Origin: Puccinellia tenuiflora
Taxonomy: Eukaryota > Streptophyta > Magnoliopsida > Poales > Poaceae
Direction of reading: 5' to 3'
NCBI GenBank assembly: GCA_012064385.1
Contig: QRDG01000139.1
Location: 1-64,000 of the forward strand
Length of the DNA stretch: 64,000 nt
Part shown: piece after piece, positions 1 through 11,182 of the stretch
How the letters are laid out: every line of letters starts with the position of its first letter
How positions within the stretch are numbered: the first letter of the stretch is position 1
The notes under the pieces: generated by a model
What the model was told of the DNA's origin: nothing
What the model saw: the letters and a program-made list of their open reading frames with translations, nothing else
Database searches by the model: none
Program-made: the position numbers and the translations under genes

Positions 1-375
1 GATCTGCAATATCATGAAGAGATACCCAAGGGACAGAATTAGTTCAACATAAGACTCGCGCCACGCTGCACAAGACTAGAGAGACATATTCATGATTAAA
101 ACATGATTTGATGTTCAAACTAAATAGTCGTTTTAGTTAAATTACTGTTCTGAAGATAAAAATAGGCGATTTGGGTGATACTATGTTATGGGATTCTGTT
201 CTGATTTTGGCAAGTACTCCCTACTTCATCACATACCTAGAAACCATGTGAGCATCATATATTCTGTTCGCCAGACTTGCTATTCAAGATAGTTGGATAC
301 AAATATAAGCCTAGTGTCCAACACATATTATGATACAAGAATGAACATAAAGTGGGGAAAATGTGCTAGTAAACC
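1..375. other. Left flank of the hAT element; no gene seen
   Basis: This is AT-rich unique-looking sequence with no convincing reading frame. It directly precedes the hAT target duplication. It matches in character the sequence right of the element (4682-5600), so both are probably parts of one large intron of the minus-strand gene whose first exon is at 5631-6014. That assignment is inference. Confidence 0.4.
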
Positions 376-396
376 ATCACCAGTAGGGGTGGGCAT

Positions 397-580
397 ATAA
401 ACCGAGAACCGATCGACCGAACCGTTTTAACCCGGACCGAAGCCGAAGCGACCGAAACCGAATCCTTCGGTACTTTGATCGGTTAGGGATGTGTAGAACC
501 CGAAATTTTGGGGAAAATGTGTCGATTCGGTGCACACGCTCGGTCAACCGAACTGACCGACGAACCGAGGCGTCCCTTAC
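397..580. repeat. hAT left subterminal repeats
   Basis: Repeated ACCGA, CCGAACC and ACCGAAGC-type words follow the left TIR. The mirrored cluster (GGTTCGG, ACCGAACC, GACCGATC) is at about 4500-4660. Such clusters in hAT ends normally bind the transposase. That function is inferred from family knowledge. Confidence 0.7.
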
Positions 581-952
581 CTTTCCCCATCTCACACCGA
601 GTCAACGACACCGACACAGCCTGAGGCGCAGACTGCAGAGGCGGAGAGACGAGCGAGCTAATCAAATCTCCCCGATCCTTTCCCAAATCAAATCGCCAAA
701 ATCGCTCCACAGAAATCACGGCACCGACGAGCGATCGTTGCTTTCCTTGTTCGATTGATCGCCTGCCTCTCAAATTCCTATAAGAGTTGAAGTTTCCTGC
801 CGCCCAGATGCAGTCTCAGTTCATCCCAATACCTAGTCGCAGGCCACGCCGCGACGGCACTCTCCGGCTGAACGCCCAGCTCCAGGAAGAACAACCACCA
901 CCGCAAGCAACATCAAGCAGTTGCAGGGATTCGGCCTTGAACGGCCCGCAAA

Positions 953-1060
953 GTAAGTTGTTGTGTACGATTCATTCGATCTAGATCGTATTTCAAGTTT
1001 TGATCTTTACTGTTCTTCTGTGAATCCTTGTTGAGTACCCTCATTTGCTGCAAATTCTAG
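953..1060 (+). other. Putative 5'UTR intron of the hAT transposase gene
   Basis: The donor GTAAGT at 953 and an acceptor AG at 1059-1060 directly before the ATG define a 108-bp intron. The upstream frame starting at 787 does not stay in frame across this splice, which supports the ATG at 1061 as the start. Confidence 0.55.
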
Positions 1061-3603
1061 ATGTCATCCGCGGCAGAGTCCCATGCGGTTGTGCCCGTGG
1101 CCATGGATGTGGAGATGGCCGACAGTGGCGCTGCCGATGTTGAGGTGCAAGCGGCGGATGCAGGTTTGCTCTCTGTACCATTGTTTTTTTTACGGTTGTA
1201 CTATTCTTGCCAGCTCCCTGACTTGTTGTTTGTACTGTTGTACATGTGATGTTTGATAGCTGCAGGGAATGATATTGATGCTGTTATTGTGCTGGATGGA
1301 GCAGAAGCAGGGCAGGAGGAGGCTCCAGATCCTGTGAAGGAGGGTGAGAAGAAGGAAGCTCGTAAGGAGATGGCTGCGAGATCAAAGATGTGGCAGCACT
1401 TCGAGAAGATCAAGGTTGATGGTGTCTTGCAGAAGGGAAAGTGCAACTACTGCAAGACCGACATCGCTGCTCATCCCGTTATCAATGGTACATCTGCCCT
1501 AGGCAAACACTTCCGTGTTTGCAAACGTAATCCTCATAAAAATATTGGTGATGATAAGCAAACTGTGCTGCAAGTTAATAATGGTGATAGTGTGCATGCT
1601 TGGAAATTTGACCCTGAGGCTCTTAGGAATTCTTTTGCTGCAATGATCATAGAGGATGAACTGCCATTTGCATTTGGTGAAAAGTCTGGGTTTAAAAAGT
1701 TCATGACTGTAGCATGCCCACGTTTCTTAGTTCCATCTAGGAGAACATGCACTAGGGACACAGTTCGCATATATTTTGAAGAAAAGGCTAAACTGAAACT
1801 TTTCTTTAAAGAGCAATGTGAAAGAGTGTGTCTTACAACTGATTGTTGGACTTCTCAACAACAAGAAAGCTTCATGACAGTTACTGCCCACTTCATTTGT
1901 AATGATTGGAAACTTCACAAGAAAATCATTAGTTTTTTCAAAGTTAAGGGTCATAAAGGAGATGATATTGGAAAACATTTGCAGAAAACCTTGATTGATT
2001 GGGGGGTTGAGAAGGTCATGACAATTACTGTTGACAATGCTTCTAGTAATGATGGTGGTATTGTTTACATGAAGAAGGAACTGAATAAAGCTAATAATAG
2101 CATAGCTGGAGGAAAATATCTTCACATGAGATGTGCTGCCCACATTGTAAACTTAATTGTTTCTGATGGTCTGAAAGAAGTAGAAATTTCAGTCAAGCGT
2201 GTGCGTGCAGCTGTTAGATATGTGAAGAATAGTCCAGCTAGGATAACTAAGTTTAAAGAGTGTGCTGAACTAGAGAAGGTTGACACCAAGGCATTCCTGA
2301 ATCTAGATGTAAGCACTAGGTGGAACTCCACATACTTTATGTTGAAGGCAGCAATCAGCTATGAGAAAGTGTTTGTAAGGTACACCGACGAAGATCCTTA
2401 TTTTGCACTTGATCTACTTAGCGATAAAGGTAAGGAGAAATGCATTGGAGTTCCAGATGAGACTGATTGGGAGAATGCTAGGAAGATGGCAGATTTTCTT
2501 GGACACTTTGCCGATCTAACTACCCGTGTTTCTGCCTCACTACATGTGACTGCTAACAATTTTTTCCATGAGATTGGTGAGGTGAATCTGTTAGTGAAAA
2601 ACTGGATGGACAGCGATGATGTTTTGCAGAAAGCAATGGCACAGAGGATGAAGGATAAGTTTGATAAATACTGGGGCAATTGGCATGAATCTGATCCTAG
2701 CAAAAAGGGGAAGGAAAAGGAGAACATCAACTTGATGATTTTTATTTCAGCGGCACTTGATCCAAGGTAAAACCTTTCAAATATTGTAATATATATTTTT
2801 TCATCATACAGTTTTTTCTTTCAATATGCAATGCTTTCCTTATTGCATGAGCAATAATCCAATCTTTTTTATTGTTGAATTGAAGGTACAAGCTTTCAGA
2901 ATACACAGTTTGCTGTGTTTGAAATGTATGGAGATGAGGTGTGGGCTGCTATTAACAATTGTCTTAGAGATTTGTTCGAAGAATACAGGCGCATGTATGC
3001 TCCAAATATTGAAGCTGCTCAAGCTAGTTTTTCTCTAGAAGCTGAATCAAGTGGAGGGCGTGCAAGTATGATGAAGTCCTTGATTGCCAAAAAGATGAGG
3101 CTGAACAATGGTGGTAGCAGCAGCAGCAGCAAGTCTGAACTTGATAAGTTCCTTGGCGAGGAGCCTGAAGATGATGGTCCAAAATTTGACATATTAGCTT
3201 GGTGGAAGGGAAATTCATCTAGGTTTCCTGTATTGGCTTGCTTGGCACGTGATGTTCTTGCAATCCCGATCTCCACGGTAGCATCAGAGTCGGCCTTCTC
3301 CACTGGTGGCCGTGTTCTTGATGACTTTAGGACTTCGTTGACTCCTTTCATGGTAGAAGCTCTTGTGTGCACTCAAGACTGGCTTCGGCACACTACCCCT
3401 ATCAACATAGCTGAGAACACTGAAGAATTGACAAGGCTCGAACAAGGTAACTCAATAACATCAATATTGCATTAAGTAATATGAGTTGTCTTGCTGTTAT
3501 ATAATGCTTTCCACCACTTTTATTATTTTCAGAGTTAATTGCCGAGTATAAGGACGTTAAAGCAAAGGCAACCAAGTCCAGCACCACTACAAAGCCTACT
3601 TGA
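1061..3603 (+). CDS. hAT transposase (BED zinc finger, four coding exons)
   Basis: The predicted coding exons are 1061-1163, 1266-2766, about 2886/2893-3446 and 3533-3603, ending in TGA. Each junction has GT..AG, and the joins at 1163/1266 and 3446/3533 keep frame. The ATG at 1061 follows an acceptor AG, so a 5'UTR intron (953-1060, donor GTAAGT) is likely. Exon 2 carries a BED finger (W..F pattern, CNYC, then H and C) and the DDE/RNase H-like core. Exon 3 ends in the hAT dimerisation domain, with the block around FDILAWW and ASESAFSTGG. The enzyme would excise and reinsert the element in the nucleus. Oddity: the natural acceptor at 2885/2886 restores the conserved DPRYKL motif but soon meets a stop, whereas an AG at 2892 keeps frame and loses that motif. 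This copy may therefore carry a 2-bp deletion near 2903-2908. Confidence 0.85.
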
Positions 3604-4499
3604 CATTTGTGAGCTTCCAGCCTTCAAATACATGGTTCAGATCTTGTAGTGATTCCCTTACTCTAAAATGTTTTACATGTTTCTTTTATCCATCATGGTC
3701 CAGATCTTCAAGTGTTATACATGTTTCATTTATCTCCAAAATGTTAAACATGCTTCTTTTATCTGCACATGTTTCATATCTTGTGTTTCCTTACAATGCT
3801 TGTACTTATCTTCAAAATGGTTTACATGTTTCTGTTATCCACACATAGTTCAGATATTCAGCTAGTTCAGTTTTATCCATGTGTTTATTTTAGTAGGCTG
3901 ATGTATATTGATATGTGATACTCATCATGTTTTATATGATTTGTTGTAGTTCGCAATCAGTGGTCGATGAAGGCTGAAGAATAAGCAATGAATCTGAAGT
4001 TTAGAAGATTGGCGGATAGCAGTGGCGTGGCGCGGCGCTACTTCTCATGTGCGCTTCCTGCTGCTGCCTGCTTCTATTTTGTTTTATCAAATTTGTGTTA
4101 GGTCAGACTTGTCAGTTTTATGTCGTGTAAGTTCAACTACACATGGTGGTGTTGGATTGTATCTGTTGAGTCGAATTTGCTATGGTTATGTCAGTTTTGT
4201 GTTAATTATCTCCGTGTTAATATCTGTCATATTTGCTGTCATTATTCTTTGCCAAGAACGCTGTGGTACGGGGTGAATGCTGGTTAATTTCTGTAGAAAG
4301 TTTCCAGCTGAGCGCCTGTACCATTCCAGTTCGTGGGCTTGCTGCTATCTTTGTCTCTCGACATTTTTTTTTTTTGTGGAGTTTATATTTCCCAGCCTCT
4401 CACGTGTATTGCTACTAGGCTAACAACACACAACTCTCAGCCCAGCCCAGAACTAGCCCAGCCTAGCTCCACAGGCCCCAACTAGGAGGCCAGCTCCCT

Positions 4500-4660
4500 G
4501 CACATCGGTCTGTTCGGTTCAAAACCGACAACCGAACCGAACGATCGGGGGACCGATCTCTCGGTTAGGAAAAATAGCAGAGACCGATCGGTCAACACTT
4601 TCTGGAAACCGAGATTTTTAAAGCACCAAAGCACCGAACCGTTCGGTTCGGGGGCACCGA
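4500..4660. repeat. hAT right subterminal repeats
   Basis: Short direct and inverted copies of CGGTTCGG, CCGAACCG and GACCGATC lie just inside the right TIR, mirroring those at the left end. Confidence 0.7.
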
Positions 4661-4681
4661 ATGCCCAGCCCTAATCACCAG

Positions 4682-5630
4682 CATGGCCCCAATTGTTTAT
4701 ATGAATAGAACAACTACACTTTTTTGTTACTGGGTGAAAATGGCTCTTTCACCAGTTCATTAAGCATTGCTATTGAGTCCTTGCACATGCAGTTACAAGG
4801 AAACGTGACAGGCAGCTCTGCACACACAATAGACTCATAGGTATAGGAATATTAGAAGCATGCTGCGTGCACCATGGACCACCATATTTCAACATTGGTG
4901 CCTAAACACCACATCGAGTGTAACGAGATGCAAAGCTAGCTCTCTGGCTTCTCTAAGTAACATTTTTTATGACACAAATTCGTCAAATGAACAATCTGAA
5001 CAAGCACCTAGTATTTGAGTTCCTAAGTCATCATTAAAACTCTGCAAGTATCGTTGCTGCACACCTAGTGAGCAAAAGTTCTCATTGAATGGAAAAGTTC
5101 ATTGACAGATCAAACTGTGTGCACAAATGGAAGATTGCAAGTAAAGTAACCTTAAAACTCTGTCATCCCAAGTTCATGGAATGTTGTAATGCTCAAAAAT
5201 TGAAGTAACCTCTGCAACTTTTGACCTCTAGACCGCATCGGCAATGTTTGGCACTTTGGTGTAACAGAAAAGAAACAGCACATTCTACAACAACTAAATC
5301 ACACTTGAAATAGCACAAATCTGTTCTAAAATATAGGCCTTTCCCCTAAGAAGTAAGAACAGCCTAAGATATCACCCTATTAGCCAGCGATCCTAAATCC
5401 TGAAAAGAAAAATACTACTCAAATTGCGAAATCCTGCAGTGTGATCGAACCATGTTGCTAGTGCAACTTCAAATTTTCAGTCTGAGGTTATGTAATACAA
5501 CAGCTCAACAGGCTAACTTCTCGGATCACATCTATTATAATAACTATTCGGTAGCACGAGATCACATCGAACCGCTCTAGAAAGGAGGATCTCTAAGCGC
5601 AGATCAGATCGGCACGGAGGGCGGATGCAC
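4682..5630 (-). other. Probable intron 1 of the minus-strand gene
   Basis: No reading frame or repeat stands out in these 950 bases. They lie downstream (in minus-strand terms) of the phase-0 donor that ends the exon at 5631, and run up to the hAT target duplication. The gene's remaining exons are not recognisable in the window and probably lie beyond its left edge. Confidence 0.5.
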
Positions 5631-6014
5631 CTTAGGGGTTATAGCGGCTTCGGAGTCGAAGCTCCAGCCTCGGTAGAGTGAGATGCCGTGGGAGGAGGCG
5701 CTCCGGCCGAGGATCTCGGCGCAGTCGGCGGCCGCGGAGGAGGCCGACGCGGAGGAGACAGCGAAGTAGGAGCCCCCGCCTCCCTGGGAGGAGGACCCGA
5801 GAGGGCTGTTCTCCATACCCGGGAACCTCTGCGTGTCGGCGGGCCACGCGGCGCCGGTCGGGTCGCGCATGCCGCCGCGCCACTGTAGCGCGAAGGCGAA
5901 CGCGGCGAGCGCGAGCGGCAGGAGCGTGAGGAGGAGGAGCACGCGCGTCGCGAACGCCGCCGCCCCTCCGCCGCCGGCCGCGGATGAGGAGGAGGCGCTG
6001 CGGTAGCCCGCCAT
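5631..6014 (-). CDS. First exon of a membrane-anchored (possibly glycosyltransferase-like) protein
   Basis: The ATG is at 6014 and the frame runs 128 codons to AAG followed by GT at 5630-5629, a clean phase-0 donor. After it the frame becomes unrelated. The product starts with a Ser/Gly/Ala-rich cytosolic stretch, then one hydrophobic segment (about residues 24-43) followed by Trp-Arg, as in a type II signal anchor. A luminal stem follows, with a Gly/Ser-rich linker and the block around YRGWSFDSEAAITPK. That last block resembles, from memory, the start of the conserved region of a plant family of predicted glycosyl-group transferases. This identity is tentative. The exon is very GC-rich, normal for grass first exons. 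A C-terminal catalytic part must come from exons not visible here. Confidence 0.6.
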
Positions 6015-6240
6015 TGGGGAGAGTCGGTGGCTGGTTGGTGGAGACCTCCGTCGGCCTCTCTGGTCGTGGAGCTGCTCTCCAGCGAGCGTTGCCGGAAGGA
6101 GACTCGAGAGCTGAGCATTCTACAGGCTGGGCCGTCACGAGCATGAGTAGGCCGGCGAAGTTCAAGATGTTGGACCAGTGGATTATTCATGGGCCAGAAA
6201 TGTTAAGGACCGGCCACTTCCTTGCTGAGTGCGTGAGCCC

Positions 6241-6343
6241 AGTATGGAGGTGCCTAGGTTTTCCTGGAGGGGGTGGCGGTGGGGGCTATACCCAGCAATC
6301 CATCTTCCTCGCACGAACCACCGTTTCCCTCGGCGCAACCTTA
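6241..6343 (+). repeat. 103-bp segment duplicated at 47245-47347 (copy 1)
   Basis: It is the same as 47245-47347 except for three substitutions (by eye). It begins AGTATGGAGGTGCC and ends GCAACCTTA. The final TTA is where the Harbinger element begins. Copy 2 reads on uninterrupted past TTA. Its role is unknown; possibly a gene 5' fragment. Confidence 0.85.
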
Positions 6344-7335
6344 GAGCATCTCCAGTCGGGGCGCCTAGCGTCAATACAACATCCGGATGAGCGCCCGGAC
6401 GTGCTGTATTGGCGCCATCCGGACGAGATGACGCCTATTGGCGTCGCCGCTCTCTAGTCGCGACGCCAATAGCCGCCACGCCGCGGTGAATTTTCGGTTA
6501 AAAAGAATCGAAAGAGAACATTCCAAATAGAACATTAAAAGGACGCGAACAGTCTCGCCATTGTTGCAAAGTCTCGGCCATCAAATCATCGGCCACAACC
6601 CATCAAAAGGACGCAAAGTCTCGCCATTGTTGCAAAAGGGCGTCGAGTATGGCGCGGCATGGAGGAATAGATTTAAAGCCCCTCGGCGTCGATGTCACAG
6701 TACGTGTCATCGCGACCGCCGTCCTGGACATGTGCGCCGTGGCCGCCGCCGTCCTGGAGATGGGTGTCGTCGACGCCGTCCTGGGTCTCATCGGGGTCGA
6801 CCTCCTGCGTCTCGTCGTCGTCGACCTCCATACGAGTAGCCGTGCGTGGCGTCTGGCCGAGCCCGAGCTCTTTCAAGATGTCGGCGCAGAACATGGTGTG
6901 CGCCGCCTTGACCTGCGGGCTCATGTTCGAGACGTCGGCGGTCATGATCATGAAGTCCTCCTTCCTCTTCAGCACGGCGACTTTGGACTTGGTGAGCTCG
7001 AGCTTAATGTCGGCCTTCTGCAACAGCGCCTCCCACCTTTTGTCCATTTGGGCGCGCCTCATGCTTGAGTTCATCGTAACATCGGCGAAGACCTTGTCAA
7101 TGGATGTCGCGACCCGTTCAGATCCTGCCGATGCCGCCACGGCCGCCTTGGCTTTCTTGGTTCCAATGGCCGCCCCTCTGAGTTGGAAACATCGTCGACG
7201 ACGGTGCAGCCGGCCTTCGCAAGTGTCTTCCGATGCACCCTCCACTTCTCACAATTTTGTAGTAGCTTGAAGCAATGCATCAAGTCGAACTCCTTGTCCT
7301 TGTTGATCTCCCGATACAAGGCCAGCGCATTGATG
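6344..7335 (-). mobile_element. PIF/Harbinger-type element remnant
   Basis: The left end GAGCATCTCCAG follows a TTA trinucleotide, the typical target of Harbinger elements. The interior encodes, on the minus strand, the NAM-associated/Myb-like ORF1 protein of this superfamily. The right half, including any transposase and the other TIR, is missing because Copia LTR A starts at 7336. Confidence 0.7.
6673..7335 (-). pseudogene. Harbinger ORF1-like protein (NAM-associated), broken
   Basis: Two minus-strand frames together give one protein. The upstream part (about 7335-7165) contains FDLMHCFKLLQNCEKW, typical of the helical region preceding the linker. The downstream part (about 7175-6673) has the IGTKKAKAA motif and a long charged helical region ending DILKELGL. 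A frameshift near 7165-7175 separates them, and the N-terminal Myb-like DNA-binding part is lost at the LTR A junction. In intact elements this protein helps the transposase bind DNA. The C-terminus is an acidic Asp/Glu-rich low-complexity tail. Confidence 0.7.
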
Positions 7336-9145
7336 TGTTGGAAATATGCCCAAGAGGCAATAATAAAGTTGTTTATTATCATATTTCATGTTTATGATAA
7401 ATGTTTATTATCCATGCTATAATTGTATTAACCGGAAACATAATATATGTGTGGAAATATAAACAACAGAGTGTCCCTAGTGAGCCTATTATGACTAGTT
7501 CGTTAGTCAAGTGTTGGTTAAGGTTTCCTAACCATTGACTTGTTATAGTCACTTGATAACGGAATCACCTCATTAGGAGAATGACGTGATGGACAAGACC
7601 CAATAACAAAGTGTTGCAATTGATCGTGTCACACAGTTTCATTGTCATCGCTTTTAGTATATGCCAAGTATAGTTTCCTTAGACCATGAGATTATGTCAC
7701 TCCCGTTTATCGGAGGAATACTTTGTGGACATCAAACGTCGCTTCGTAACTGGATGATTATAAAGGTGGCTTTCAGGTATCTCTGATGGTACTTGTTGGG
7801 TGACATGAATCAAGAGTGAGATTTATCCCTCCATGTGACGGAGAAGATATCTTTGGTCCCTCTCGGTAATATAGCATCAGGAAGTTTGCAAACATGTGAT
7901 TAAGTGGTAATTACGGAGATTCTATATTATGGACGAGTAAAGAGAACTTGCCGGGTAACGAGATAAAACTAGATATGGTGATATCGACGATCAAATCTCG
8001 GGCAAGTTTAACATCATGAGACAAAGGGAATCGTATACGAGATTAATTGAATCTCCGGCACCGTGGTTCAACCGATAAAGATCTTCGTTGAAAGTGTAGG
8101 AATCAATATGGGCATCTCGGTCCCGCTATTGATTATTGATCGGATCATGTCTGCACGTTCTCGAACCTGTAGGGTCACACACTTAACGCTTCGATATAGC
8201 TAGGGCTTATGTTGAGATAGTTGATGGTATGAACGAATATTGATTCGGAGTCTCGGATGAGATCCTAGACATCACGAGGAGCTTCGGAAGAGTCCGGAGA
8301 ATAAAATTCATATAAATTCATATAAGGAAAATGGTTTCCGGAGGCATCGGAAAAGTTCGGGAATTTTCCGGCAGGGTACCGGAAGTTTCTAGAAGGTTCC
8401 GGAAGGTTCCAGAGTGGGACCCACCTGACCTCAAGGCCAACATGGGCCGAAGGGGAGGTGCAGCAGCCCACTTGGGCTGGCCACACCAAGCCCCAAAGGG
8501 CCCATGCGGCTAAGGAAAGGGAGGGGAGGCCGAACCCTAAGAGGACTCGGATTGGGAGCCAAGTCTCCCCTTGGCCGCCGCCCTCTAGAAGGCAGGCGCC
8601 TTGGGGGGCAAGGCTCCCCAAGCCGGCCGGCCCTAGGAGTGGGGCACACCCCCCCCTGCCCTCCACCTATATAAAGGGGGGTGCAGCACAAGGAGGTGTC
8701 CCACAACCCTAGCCGCACCACCCCCTTGCCCCTCCTCTCTCTCCCTCTTGCGTGGCTTGGCGAAGCCCTGCTCGCGGGAAGACCTCCACCATCTCCACCA
8801 CCACACCGTCGTGCTGCTGGAATCTTGCAAGCCTCTTCTCCAACTCTTGCGGGATCAAGAAGGAGAAGACTACATCGAGCGGAACGTGTGGATACCGTGG
8901 AGGTGCTGCTCGTGCGGCGCTTCGTCGGATTGGATCTCGAGGATAATACATCTCCTCGTGACTAGAAAAGTCTAGTTGTGAGGATCGACTAGCCAACCCC
9001 TGCATCGACAAAACGTTTGCTCGCTCTTCAAGGGTAAAAGATTCGATCTTCTCCTCACTACTTGCATCTAATAGATCTAGATCCGTTGGGTTTCTTCCGC
9101 TTGTTCTGTAGGAAATTTTTTGTTTTCTATGCAACGAACCCTTCA
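7336..9145 (+). mobile_element. Copia LTR A (5' LTR, plus orientation)
   Basis: It starts TGTTGGAAATATGCCC and ends CTTCA, directly followed by G and the primer site. It contains a TATA box (TATATAAA, about 8668-8675) with a downstream GC-rich leader. The sequence style matches the WIS/BARE/Angela group of Triticeae Copia elements (from memory). Only this LTR and 385 bp of leader remain before LTR B interrupts it. Confidence 0.9.
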
Positions 9146-9530
9146 GTGGTATCAGAGCCTAGATCTATTCGTAGATGTTGGTGCGATTAGAACACAAGGA
9201 GTGGTGGGCGTTGATATTCTTATTGCTACCTTCCCGCGTGTATTTTGTATCTTGCGGGATAGCTTGATCGAAGCAGCCCAGACCAATTTTACTTGTCCAC
9301 GCACGAGAGACTGGTTCCACACTTGACATACAACTTGTATTGCATAAGTGGCTGGAGGGTGTCTGTTTCTCTAGCTACAGTTAGATGCAATCTACAATGT
9401 AAGGCCTTTAAAAAGGATATAAAATAAGCAATTTTTGTATCAGCCGTTGTGGTTTTGCGTAGATTAGAACGGTTCTATCTCATGAACCATAGAAGCCACG
9501 TAAAAATTGCACAAACAAATTGTTGGAGAT
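9146..9530 (+). mobile_element. Truncated leader of element A
   Basis: It is collinear with the leader of element B (11183-11560), with scattered differences. It stops after ACAAACAAA, where LTR B begins. In B the same leader reads on past this point. The leader is non-coding. Confidence 0.85.
9147..9158 (+). other. Primer binding site of element A
   Basis: TGGTATCAGAGC is complementary to the 3' end of initiator methionine tRNA, the standard Copia primer. It lies one base after the LTR end. Confidence 0.9.
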
Positions 9531-11182
9531 ATGCCCAAGAGGCAATAATAAAGATTATTATTTATCATATTTCCCGTTCATGATGAGTGTTTATTATCCA
9601 TGCTATAATTGTATTAATCGGAAACAAATACATGTGTGGAATATAAACGACAAAGAGTCCCTAGTAAGCCTCTCATAACTGGTTCGTTTGATCAAGTGAT
9701 GGTTAGACGTTTCCTAACCATGGATTTGTGAATTACTTGATAGACAGAATTATATCATAGGAGATGATATAATGGACATACCCAATTTTAATAGATGTCA
9801 AATATAGTTTCCTTAGACCATGAGATTATGTTACTCCCGCCTGCTGGAGGAATACTTTGTGGACATCAAACGTCGCTTCGTAAATGGGTGATTATAAAGG
9901 TGGCTTCCAGGTATCTCCAATGGTAGGTTGTTGGGTCGCATGAACCAAGACTGGGATCTGTTCGTCCAATCGTTGGATAGATATCTCTGGGCCCCTCTCG
10001 GTAGCATAGCATCCAAACGCTTGCAAGCATATGACTAAGTAGCTAGTCATAAGGGATCCTATCCTATGGAACAAATAAAGAGAACTTGTCGGGAACGAGA
10101 TTAATCAGATATGGAGATATGAGTGATTAAGTCTCGGACAAGTAAAATATCGAGAAACAAAAGGAATCGTATATGGATTAATTGAATCCCGGACATAGTG
10201 GTTCAACCGGTAAAGTACTTCGTTGAATATGTAGAAATTAATATGGACATCCCGGTCCCGCTATTAATGTGACATATTCTCGAACCCGCAGGGTCACACA
10301 CTTAACATTCGATGTAGTTAGGGCTCGAGATAAATGATGGTGTGAAAGAATATTGTTTCGGAGTCACGGATGGGATCCCAGACGTCACGAGAAGTTTCGG
10401 AAGAGTCCGGAGAATAAGATTGAGGCATCGGAAAGTCCGGGAATTTTACGGCAGGGTACCGGAATATTCTAGAAGGTTCTAGAAGAGTCTAGAAGTGGGA
10501 CCCACCTGGGTGTGGGGCCCACATGGACCAGGGAGTGGTGCGGCTGCCAACATGGGCTGGCCGCACCAGCCCACTAAGGCCCATGCGGGCTAGGGCACAC
10601 AAAAAGGGGGGCCGGCCAAAACCCTAACCCTAGCTAGGGCAGCTGGCTTGGGGGCCAAGCCACCCAGCCGCCGGCCCTAAGGGAGGCTTGGGGCGCACCC
10701 TTGGCCTCCTATATAAAGAGGACCAAGGGGCCGACCGCCACCCCCTGCCCCTCCACCTCCTGCACCGCCCCTGCCCTGCGCCGCCGCCTCCTCCCTCCTC
10801 TCTAGCTCCCGCTTGGCGAAGCCCTGCTAGATCTCCACCATATCCACCACACCACCATCGTCGTGCTGCTGATCTCGCGAGCCTCTCCATCAACTCTTGC
10901 GGGATCAAGAACGTGGAGTCTTCATCGAGCCGTACGTGTGGACACCTAGGAGGCGTTGCTCGTGCGACGCATCGGATAATACTTCTCCTCGCGACTAGAC
11001 GAGTCTAGTTGCAGGGATCGACTAGCCAACCCCTGCCTCAACAAAACACGCTCGGTTTTTCTTCGAGGGTGAGATTCGATCTCCTTCTTTCTACCACCAT
11101 CTAATAGATCAGTTCTTGTTTTGGGTTTTATTCCGCCATCTTTGCGTAGGAATTTTTTTGTTTTCTATGCTGCGACCCTTTA
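9531..11182 (+). mobile_element. Copia LTR B (5' LTR, plus orientation)
   Basis: It starts TGTTGGAGATATGCCC and ends ACCCTTTA before the primer site. The last dinucleotide has decayed from CA to TA. A TATA box lies at about 10710-10717. It is clearly related to LTR A but much diverged, so A and B are separate insertions of related subfamilies. Confidence 0.88.

Larger units (their letters stand above)
384..4673 (+). mobile_element. Complete hAT transposon (about 4.3 kb)
   Basis: The left terminus TAGGGGTGGGCAT (384-396) is matched by the inverted right terminus ATGCCCAGCCCTA (4661-4673), with one mismatch in 13. Subterminal blocks about 100-200 bp long at both ends are dense in CCGAACC/GGTTCGG motifs, the usual kind of transposase binding region. 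The interior carries a spliced BED/hAT transposase gene in the same orientation. The element lies about 950 bp from exon 1 of a minus-strand host gene, probably in its intron. TIRs, target duplication and coding capacity all survive, so this is a recent or slowly decaying copy. One possible frame problem at exon 3 is described under the transposase. Confidence 0.93.
376..4681. repeat. 8-bp target-site duplication of the hAT element
   Basis: ATCACCAG occurs at 376-383 and again at 4674-4681, immediately outside the terminal inverted repeats. A perfect 8-bp duplication is the hallmark of hAT insertion and shows that both ends of this copy are intact. Confidence 0.95.

Noticed and set aside
787..984. 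Upstream frame in the hAT element as an N-terminal exon
   Set aside because: Splicing at GTAAGT (953) to 1061 does not keep it in frame with the transposase, so it is treated as 5'UTR.
5632..6190. Two longer minus-strand frames overlapping the membrane-protein exon
   Set aside because: Out-of-frame GC-driven shadows. Only the frame from 6014 has a signal anchor and ends at a proper donor.
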